Source of the DNA: Thermoplasmata archaeon
GTDB lineage: Archaea; Thermoplasmatota; Thermoplasmata; Thermoplasmatales; Thermoplasmataceae
DNA length: 7,612 nt
NCBI GenBank assembly: GCA_021797225.1
Contig: JAKAAE010000075.1
Span: 1 to 7,612, forward strand
Direction: 5' to 3'
Below the pieces are notes generated by a model. That model did no database searches, had not been told where the DNA came from, and saw nothing but the letters and a program-made list of their open reading frames with translations. A program made the position numbers and the translations under genes. Below, piece after piece: positions 1 to 4,807 of the stretch; the first letter of the stretch is position 1; every line of letters starts with the position of its first letter.

Positions 1-981
1 TTTAAAACTGTTTTAATTCTAATGATAATAGTTTTGGTAGGTTCATATCTTGAATTTATCTCCCAGATAAACATTCACGGAAGCCAGATAAAAAGCCCTG
101 AACTGGCAATATGGTTTGTTTTTCAAACTGTTACTACAGTAGGATATGGTGACGTTGTTCCAGTAAATCTGACCGGTAGAATTATTGCCATTATAATAAT
201 GCTTGCCGGCATAGGTACGGTCAGTACACTTACCGCATCCACAGCGGCATATATGACCAATGTTAAATTGAAACATAAAATAAGGAGGATTAAAATGAAA
301 AATCATACAGTAATATGTAACTACAACGACTACTCCAGCAATATAATATCAAATTATCTGAACAGAAAGTTAAAAATAGATTCGCTGGTTTTGATTGCAA
401 ATATGAAGGAAAACCCGGTCAAATCTGACTATGTTTTTTTCACACCAGGAGATCCAACGGATGAAAAAACACTGGAGACTGCAAATGCCGCAGAGGCTAA
501 ACGTTTTATTGTTACCGGAGACTTCAGTTCGGGCATACCGCCAAATCTCATAGATGCAAAAACAATATTGAATATTTTTCAGATCAGAAAATTGAACAAA
601 TCTGCGGAAATTATAGCCCAGGTGGCAAAGTCAGAGAATGTACCAAATGCAAAAAATGCAGGTGCAGACGAGGTTATAACACTTAATGAATTGAGCGCAC
701 TTGTTATATCAAAATCAATAATGAATCCAAAACTTCCAGATTTTGTCCTTAAATTGTTATCAACGGGGGACGGTCCAAAAATATATTCTGTTAAAATACC
801 AGAAAAATATATAGGCCATAAAATTGTAGATTTTATCAAAGTTTTCAATAAAATCATAATACTATCTGTATTAAAAAGCAATAATTATGTATTTCCTCTT
901 GGTAGTGAATACGAATTTGAGGAAAATGATGTAATATATTTCATTTCAGAGGAAAGTGAAATAAAAGGTCTCTTAAAATAA
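1..981 (+). CDS. Potassium channel with RCK regulatory domains (MthK-like), 5' end cut by window
   Basis: The reading frame is open from base 1, so the true start lies upstream; 326 codons are visible, and the MthK-type family is about 335 residues, so only a short N-terminus is missing. Numbering from the first visible codon: the rest of the first membrane helix (about 3-18), a pore helix, the selectivity filter TVGYGD (46-51), a second membrane helix with a glycine-containing hinge (LAGIGT, about 67-72), then a cytosolic RCK-N domain (about 99-235) and an RCK-C/TrkA-C domain (about 255-326). The RCK-N nucleotide-loop position reads CNYNDYSS and lacks a canonical GxGxxG, which suggests gating by ions such as Ca2+ rather than by NAD; that is inference. 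The protein should form a tetrameric K+ pore in the cytoplasmic membrane. An internal Shine-Dalgarno/ATG at 283-297 could give a separate RCK product. The gene converges with the next one, with a 4-nt gap. Confidence 0.95.
   Translation, partial: FKTVLILMIIVLVGSYLEFISQINIHGSQIKSPELAIWFVFQTVTTVGYGDVVPVNLTGRIIAIIIMLAGIGTVSTLTASTAAYMTNVKLKHKIRRIKMKNHTVICNYNDYSSNIISNYLNRKLKIDSLVLIANMKENPVKSDYVFFTPGDPTDEKTLETANAAEAKRFIVTGDFSSGIPPNLIDAKTILNIFQIRKLNKSAEIIAQVAKSENVPNAKNAGADEVITLNELSALVISKSIMNPKLPDFVLKLLSTGDGPKIYSVKIPEKYIGHKIVDFIKVFNKIIILSVLKSNNYVFPLGSEYEFEENDVIYFISEESEIKGLLK
283..297 (+). promoter_or_regulatory. Internal ribosome binding site and in-frame ATG within the K+ channel gene
   Basis: AGGAGG at 283-288 complements the 3' end of archaeal 16S rRNA and lies 6 nt before an in-frame ATG at 295. 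That ATG falls exactly at the junction between the pore and the RCK-N domain (protein MKNHTVICNY...). Initiation here would give a soluble RCK protein of about 228 residues. In MthK, an internal start at the same domain boundary supplies the extra RCK subunits of the gating ring. The same bases also encode the Arg-Arg of IRRIK, so AGG-AGG may be only codon use; the precise spacing and location favour a real site. Confidence 0.5.
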
Positions 982-985
982 TGAT

Positions 986-1291
986 TTATGTTTTCATTAT
1001 GGCCCCGAGAAATACAAGGAGGCCTATTACCACACCTATGATGGCAGCAATGATGTAAAATACTGTTGGCTCAAGAACTTCCGTAATAAAACTTATCTTG
1101 AACACATCCTGTGAACCCAGTATTACAAATATTCCTATTAGCAAACCTATAACAAACAAACTGGCTCCAACTATTCTGCTTTTGTTGCTTCCAAAATATG
1201 CGGTTAAAACACCGAATATTATTAGAGATAGAGCAAGCAAGGCAAGCAAGACCAGAAAAAAAACATCCCAATTCCAAGAAAAACCTATCAT
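986..1291 (-). CDS. Small three-helix membrane protein, function unknown
   Basis: A 101-residue, strongly hydrophobic protein with three predicted membrane helices at about 9-33, 38-60 and 76-98, separated by a short charged turn (SNKSR) and a longer loop (about 61-75). No catalytic or transporter motif is recognised. The start at 1291 is well supported: the upstream message reads AGGTGAT (1301-1295), a perfect match to the archaeal anti-Shine-Dalgarno, 3 nt before the ATG. This site overlaps the TAG stop of the upstream RAM-domain gene, so the two are translationally linked and probably form one operon. The pairing suggests the sensor and this membrane protein act together, but that is inference. 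It could be a transporter accessory protein or a lineage-specific membrane protein. Confidence 0.82.
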   Translation of the reverse strand: MIGFSWNWDVFFLVLLALLALSLIIFGVLTAYFGSNKSRIVGASLFVIGLLIGIFVILGSQDVFKISFITEVLEPTVFYIIAAIIGVVIGLLVFLGAIMKT

Positions 1292-1294
1292 TTC

Positions 1295-1301
1295 ATCACC
1301 T
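1295..1301 (-). promoter_or_regulatory. Shine-Dalgarno site for the small membrane protein
   Basis: On the minus strand the sequence AGGTGAT is fully complementary to the 16S rRNA 3' end and sits 3 nt before the ATG at 1291. It overlaps the upstream TAG stop (1302-1300). Together with the purine-rich GGGGA before hisS, it suggests that downstream operon genes here can use Shine-Dalgarno initiation. Confidence 0.75.
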
Positions 1302-1533
1302 ATAATTTAATCTCCGCAAGTGTTTTTGTTTCAACAACGCCATTGATACTTCTTATGTCCTGAATAACCATTTTTCCTATTTCTGTCATTTCCTCCGTGT
1401 CTATCTTCAGTATAAGGTCATATTCCCCAAGCAACGGATGTACCTCTGTTACGTATTTTAATTTGGATACCTTATCATATATTTCATGTTCCTTGCCTGG
1501 TAAAACTCTTATAAGGACAAAAGCAACTGACAT
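1300..1533 (-). CDS. Stand-alone Lrp/AsnC ligand-binding (RAM) domain protein
   Basis: At 77 residues this matches only the C-terminal effector-binding half of Lrp/AsnC regulators, with a beta-alpha-beta-beta-alpha-beta order and the family motif GEYDL at 36-40. Full Lrp proteins are about 150 residues with an N-terminal helix-turn-helix; none is present here, and a promoter sits directly upstream, so this is a genuine stand-alone RAM protein and not a truncation. Such domains form dimers and higher oligomers that bind amino acids or small metabolites. The protein may sense a ligand, modulate full-length Lrp proteins, or regulate its neighbour. It is the first gene of a pair with the membrane protein at 986-1291. 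The ATG at 1533 lies about 26 nt after a TATA-like box, with no Shine-Dalgarno, consistent with a leaderless message. Confidence 0.92.
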   Translation of the reverse strand: MSVAFVLIRVLPGKEHEIYDKVSKLKYVTEVHPLLGEYDLILKIDTEEMTEIGKMVIQDIRSINGVVETKTLAEIKL

Positions 1534-1552
1534 TTATGGATAAGGTTTTATT

Positions 1553-1565
1553 TCAATATAAATTT
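1553..1565 (-). promoter_or_regulatory. TATA-like promoter of the RAM/membrane-protein pair
   Basis: The minus strand reads AAATTTATATTGA, an archaeal TATA box centred about 26 nt before the ATG at 1533. At that distance transcription would start at or next to the start codon, giving a leaderless message. Confidence 0.55.
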
Positions 1566-1615
1566 TGTTGTCAAACCACGAATCAACAAATAATAATTTT
1601 ATTTTCATAAGGTTA

Positions 1616-1660
1616 GTGATTTCCACCCCAAGCCGACTAATGGGGCTTCTAGCTTTCAAG
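1616..1660 (-). repeat. Hairpin resembling an IS200/IS605 (TnpB) right end / omega-RNA 3' stem, solitary
   Basis: On the minus strand the segment contains AGAAGCCCCATTAGTCGGCT followed by TGGGGTGGAAATCAC. CCCCA (1630-1626 and its partner 1645-1641) forms a 5-bp stem, and AGCC/GGCT offers an alternative pairing. The pattern GAAGCCCC-loop-GGGGTGG...TCAC is what I recognise from right ends of archaeal TnpB (OrfB) elements, where the same sequence forms the 3' scaffold of the omega RNA. It begins only 8 nt after the hisS stop and in the same direction. No tnpB, tnpA or left end is visible, so it would be a remnant or solo end. A host hairpin at the 3' end of the hisS message is the alternative. 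Confidence 0.5.
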
Positions 1661-1668
1661 GCTAAGTA

Positions 1669-2958
1669 TTAAGATGTTTTGTTTCTCAGGTGAAGCAGAA
1701 AATCATCATATCTCATAGTGGATTGATCAGAAGTTTCCATATTTTTAACTGTAACCATATTTTCCTCTACTTCTTTATCGCCAATTATTACAGCATAATT
1801 GTAGCCCGATGCGCTCTTCATTTGTGATGATATTTTTCTGTGGGTCATATCTACCAGAGCAATTTTATCTAAACTCCTGATTCTGCTGGCTATTTTTATT
1901 ATATACTCATCATCTGAGCCGGAAAGATTACATATATAATAAGACTCCTTCAAATCACGCCTGATCCACAATTCCTGTCTTTTTAGGAGCAATTCAATTA
2001 CCGCATCTCCTATGGCAAAACCCACGGCCGGGATCTCCTCTTCTGAAAAGAGTTTTGAAAGATTGTTATATCTTCCTCCACCGAGAATAGCCCTTAATTC
2101 ACCTTTTATATCGAAGGCCTCAAAAACTATACCTGTATAATATGAAAGTCCTCTTACAATAGAAAAATCATAATTTATCTGACTTTCGGTATAAAGATTT
2201 ATGAGCTCAAATGTTTTTTTAAGCCTTTCAATTCTGGGTTTTATTTCATCATAATTTTTAACAGTTTTTTTAACCTTTTTTTCAAGTCCATTTGTGTCTG
2301 TTTTCTCTGATAAAAGCGATAAGATCTTTTTGACTATTTCATCTCCAGCTCCGATCTGTCTCAATAATGATGAAAAATGGGCTTTGTCCAGTTTCTTGTA
2401 TTTGTCAATAATTGAAAATGCTTCCTGTATATTTTCAATTCCTAGGTCCTTTAGAATATATTCCATCAGAAATCTGTCATTTATATTGATTTCGTATACA
2501 CCAGATAACCCAAGATAATCAAGTATGCTGGACGCAAGCCCGATAATCTCTGCGTCTGCTTCTTCGGAATCTATGCCGAACATATCAGCATTGAATTGAT
2601 AATGTTCCCTGAATCTCCCCTCTTGTGGCTCCTCATATCTCCAGACCTTAGGAAAAGAATACCATCTTATAGGTCTCGGAAGATCCTTTCTTGCCGTCAA
2701 GAGCCTTACTGTAGACGGTGTTGCTTCCGGTATCATGGTAACTTCCCGACCTCCCTTGTCAACAAAAGAAAATGTCTGATTTACAAGTTCTGTACCTGAT
2801 TTTAATCTGTAAAGATCGAGTGGCTCCAGACTTGGAAAATCTATTCTCCGGTATCCAAAATTTTCTGTCAAATCTGTAATCTTCTTGAAAAAATAATTCC
2901 TGATTTCCATATCCTCTGGATAATGGTCACGGAATCCCTTTATTTTTTCAATTTTCAT
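1669..2958 (-). CDS. hisS: Histidyl-tRNA synthetase
   Basis: A complete 429-residue class II synthetase, of normal length, that charges tRNA-His with histidine in the cytosol. Visible motifs: motif 2 (RYEEPQEGRFRE, 107-118), the histidine-specific signature RGLSYYTG (269-276) with the catalytic Arg269, GGGRYN (293-298), motif 3 region (AVGFAIGDAV, 311-320) and a C-terminal anticodon-binding domain (about 335-429). Two positions are unusual: GGRYD is GGRYN, and the GLER of bacterial motif 3 reads GDAV, lacking the motif-3 Arg. Both otherwise sit in intact surroundings, so the enzyme looks functional; the motif-3 form may be normal in Thermoplasmatales. The ATG at 2958 overlaps the TGA of the upstream DUF1059 gene (ATGA), with purine-rich GGGGA just before it, so the two genes form an operon. 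Confidence 0.97.
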   Translation of the reverse strand: MKIEKIKGFRDHYPEDMEIRNYFFKKITDLTENFGYRRIDFPSLEPLDLYRLKSGTELVNQTFSFVDKGGREVTMIPEATPSTVRLLTARKDLPRPIRWYSFPKVWRYEEPQEGRFREHYQFNADMFGIDSEEADAEIIGLASSILDYLGLSGVYEININDRFLMEYILKDLGIENIQEAFSIIDKYKKLDKAHFSSLLRQIGAGDEIVKKILSLLSEKTDTNGLEKKVKKTVKNYDEIKPRIERLKKTFELINLYTESQINYDFSIVRGLSYYTGIVFEAFDIKGELRAILGGGRYNNLSKLFSEEEIPAVGFAIGDAVIELLLKRQELWIRRDLKESYYICNLSGSDDEYIIKIASRIRSLDKIALVDMTHRKISSQMKSASGYNYAVIIGDKEVEENMVTVKNMETSDQSTMRYDDFLLHLRNKTS

Positions 2959-3152
2959 ATTTCCCCTTTGTACTCTTCCCCTTCATATATTACAGATTCT
3001 ATTTTCGCCATGGTTTCTTCGTCTATATCATTTGTGGCATGCGCATAGTGAAAATGAATCCTTATCCTGGGAAATATATCCTCTCTCTTTTCCGCATGGT
3101 TTTCAAATGAACAATTCCATCCCAAATCCTTACACTTAAAGTAATAGGTCAT
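2955..3152 (-). CDS. DUF1059 family small protein
   Basis: A 65-residue protein beginning with the DUF1059 signature FKCKDLGWNCSFE. Cys7 and Cys14, with His33 and His38 in the family's H-x4-H position (HFHYAH), look like a small CCHH metal site; metal binding is an inference. The domain occurs in archaea and bacteria, mostly uncharacterised. It is the first gene of the pair with hisS, sharing the 4-nt ATGA overlap, which implies translational coupling. A TATA-like box lies about 22-24 nt before the ATG at 3152, with no Shine-Dalgarno. Confidence 0.88.
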   Translation of the reverse strand: MTYYFKCKDLGWNCSFENHAEKREDIFPRIRIHFHYAHATNDIDEETMAKIESVIYEGEEYKGEI

Positions 3153-3165
3153 AGTACCCTATTAA

Positions 3166-3180
3166 TTTTTAATATAAAAA
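3166..3180. promoter_or_regulatory. Overlapping divergent TATA-like promoters (DUF1059-hisS and epimerase)
   Basis: Only 43 bp separate the two start codons (3152 minus, 3196 plus). The tract TTTTTAATATAAAAA serves both directions: on the minus strand TTTTTATATT is centred about 22-24 nt before the DUF1059 ATG, and on the plus strand the same tract is centred about 22-27 nt before the epimerase ATG at 3196. One short AT block therefore seems to hold both TATA boxes, so TBP binding in one direction may exclude the other. Confidence 0.45.
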
Positions 3181-3195
3181 CAATTATTATTTAAC

Positions 3196-4167
3196 ATGCT
3201 ATTCACCATTATGAACGGAAAAAATATTTTGATAACCGGTGGCGCAGGATTTATAGGTTCAAATATGGTGGAAAAATTGCTGCCTGATAACAGAGTTACT
3301 GTAATAGACAATCTGAATAATCATGTGGGTGAAAGATTTATAAGAGCTTTTAAGGGAAATAAAAATCTTGATTTTATTAATGCTGACCTTTTATCCTTTG
3401 ACTTCGGTACACTGAAAAATATAGATGTTGTTATACATTTCGCAGCCAATTCTGATGTAAGATATGGATCAGAAGACCCGGAAAAGGATTTCGAAAACAA
3501 TGTGGTGGTTACGCAAAACATACTGGAATATATGAGAAAAAAAGATGTGAAGCAGATACTTTTTGCCTCTTCATCCACTGTTTACGGAGAAGCATCTATT
3601 ATGCCCACTCCTGAAAATTATGGTCCCTATATGCCAATATCATCATACGGTGCATCCAAAATGTCCAATGAGGGCTTTATAACAGCGTATTCCCACTATT
3701 ATGGCATAAGAGGAACAATTTTCCGTTTTGCAAATATAGTTGGTAAAAACTCCACCCACGGCGTTATATATGATTTTATAAATAAGCTGATAAAAAACCC
3801 AGCTGAACTTGAAATACTTGGAGATGGAACACAGAGAAAATCCTATATGCATGTTACCGACTGTGTAGATTCCATGATCTACGTTCATGAAAAATTTGAC
3901 AGAACTGATATAATAAATCTTGGCAACAGAGATACCACATCTGTTAAGACCATAGCAGATTATGTGGTCAAAAGAATGGGATTAAAGAATGTTAAATATA
4001 ATTATACAGGAGGCATTGGCGGGAGAGGATGGAAGGGGGATATAAAGATAACACACCTTGCAATAGATAAACTCCTCGCCACAGGATGGAGGAGCAGATA
4101 TACAAGCGATGAATCAGTTGATACAGCAGTACAGGAAACCATAAAACAGCTGAAAAACTCCGATTAA
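3196..4167 (+). CDS. NAD-dependent sugar epimerase/dehydratase (UDP-glucose 4-epimerase-like, extended SDR)
   Basis: A complete 323-residue extended short-chain dehydrogenase/reductase. It has the NAD-binding TGGAGFIG (14-21), a ribose-binding Asp38 (VIDNL), SSSTVYGE (125-132) carrying the catalytic Ser/Thr, and the catalytic pair Tyr151/Lys155 in YGASK. The later RFANIVG and GDGTQRKSYMHV segments are typical of UDP-sugar epimerases. The likely role is interconverting a nucleotide sugar, such as UDP-glucose/UDP-galactose, for surface or protein glycosylation; the exact substrate cannot be read here and a dehydratase role is possible. No glycosyltransferase or other sugar gene is adjacent. The start is ambiguous: ATG 3196 fits the promoter distance, while ATG 3211 (MNGKNILITGG) fits the usual family N-terminus. 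Confidence 0.93.
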   Translation: MLFTIMNGKNILITGGAGFIGSNMVEKLLPDNRVTVIDNLNNHVGERFIRAFKGNKNLDFINADLLSFDFGTLKNIDVVIHFAANSDVRYGSEDPEKDFENNVVVTQNILEYMRKKDVKQILFASSSTVYGEASIMPTPENYGPYMPISSYGASKMSNEGFITAYSHYYGIRGTIFRFANIVGKNSTHGVIYDFINKLIKNPAELEILGDGTQRKSYMHVTDCVDSMIYVHEKFDRTDIINLGNRDTTSVKTIADYVVKRMGLKNVKYNYTGGIGGRGWKGDIKITHLAIDKLLATGWRSRYTSDESVDTAVQETIKQLKNSD

Positions 4168-4225
4168 AGTTCCCCATCTGATATAACCGATAATCTGAAA
4201 TCCCTAAAATAGCTATATGTATAGA

Positions 4226-4236
4226 TTTATTTATAA
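4226..4236 (+). promoter_or_regulatory. TATA-like promoter of the HPP-family gene
   Basis: TTTATTTATAA is centred about 29 nt before the ATG at 4260, with no Shine-Dalgarno. This supports 4260 over the later ATG at 4293 and a leaderless or near-leaderless message. Confidence 0.5.
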
Positions 4237-4259
4237 GCGGTAAGTTAATTATTTACTCG

Positions 4260-4772
4260 ATGCAGAATAAACATAGCAGGGGCGAAACCCGTATGAGGAA
4301 CAGTATAATACCTGCAATTTTTATCGGGATAACCCTCTCAATTACAATATTTTCGCTTTCGTTAATACATGTATACATTGTGCCCATAGCCAAATTTATA
4401 GTTTTTTCATCATTTGCCTCAAGCTCCTTTCTACTATTCATGGAGCCCCGCCAGGAATCGTCCAGGATCAATAAATTTGTTAAGAGTTATATAATATCAG
4501 GAGTCTGTGGAATTATAGGTTTTTTTGTTTCACTGCACATAGGGCTATACCCAACCCTTGCACTGGTTGAGACTGCAGTTGGACTTCTCCTTGTTATCTT
4601 TCAGGCAATGCACCCTCCTGCTATGGGTATAGCTGTGGTGTTTATACTTGAGCGTGCAAATGTATTCGCACTGCTATTCCTATTTACAGGCATGCTTCTC
4701 ATAATTGTATTTGACCGGTTCCTGAATAAGTTTGTATATATTATTGAGGATGAGTTTAAGGCAGAGCGATAA
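4260..4772 (+). CDS. HPP family integral membrane protein
   Basis: A 170-residue protein with about five hydrophobic helices (roughly 15-38, 43-61, 76-97, 98-131 and 133-160). The family signature AMHPPA, with His118-Pro119-Pro120, lies in the fourth helix; the segment EPRQESSRINKFVKSYIISG matches the loop before the third helix of HPP proteins. A cyanobacterial relative has been linked to nitrite transport into the plastid or cell, but most members are uncharacterised, so transport of a small ion is only a suggestion. Length is normal for single-domain members, and no CBS domain is fused. It has its own candidate promoter and is not obviously in an operon: 35 nt follow before metG, which also has a TATA-like box. 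The short N-terminal segment before Met12 is polar and could be absent if ATG 4293 is used. Confidence 0.85.
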   Translation: MQNKHSRGETRMRNSIIPAIFIGITLSITIFSLSLIHVYIVPIAKFIVFSSFASSSFLLFMEPRQESSRINKFVKSYIISGVCGIIGFFVSLHIGLYPTLALVETAVGLLLVIFQAMHPPAMGIAVVFILERANVFALLFLFTGMLLIIVFDRFLNKFVYIIEDEFKAER

Positions 4773-4778
4773 TAAAGA

Positions 4779-4790
4779 CTTAAATTTTAG
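4779..4790 (+). promoter_or_regulatory. Candidate TATA-like promoter of metG
   Basis: CTTAAATTTTAG is centred about 23-25 nt before the ATG at 4808. A second AT-rich word, TATAAACTA at 4791, is too close to the start to direct a leaderless message. Read-through from the HPP gene 35 nt upstream is possible as well. Confidence 0.35.
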
Positions 4791-4807
4791 TATAAACTAT
4801 CCCTTTG

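Noticed and set aside
1098..1310. 70-codon plus-strand frame opposite the small membrane protein
   Set aside because: It is antisense to a well-supported operon gene with a perfect Shine-Dalgarno; its composition mirrors the hydrophobic gene on the other strand.
1300..1533. RAM-domain gene as a truncated Lrp pseudogene
   Set aside because: A TATA-like box lies about 26 nt before its ATG and no helix-turn-helix remnant is seen upstream; stand-alone RAM proteins are a known family form.
1605..1668. Possible tRNA or other structured RNA gene in the hisS 3' gap because of its local G+C rise
   Set aside because: No cloverleaf, TTCRA arm or acceptor stem can be drawn; only a single 5-bp hairpin is evident, which fits an element end better.
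3196..4167. Epimerase as part of a glycosylation or surface-polysaccharide island
   Set aside because: Neighbours are a synthetase operon and an HPP protein; no glycosyltransferase, flippase or other sugar gene is present in the window.
4213..4224. Inverted repeat CTATA-TG-TATAG just upstream of the HPP gene TATA box, as an operator
   Set aside because: Arms of 5 bp made almost wholly of A and T are expected by chance in this AT-rich gap, and no second copy was noticed.
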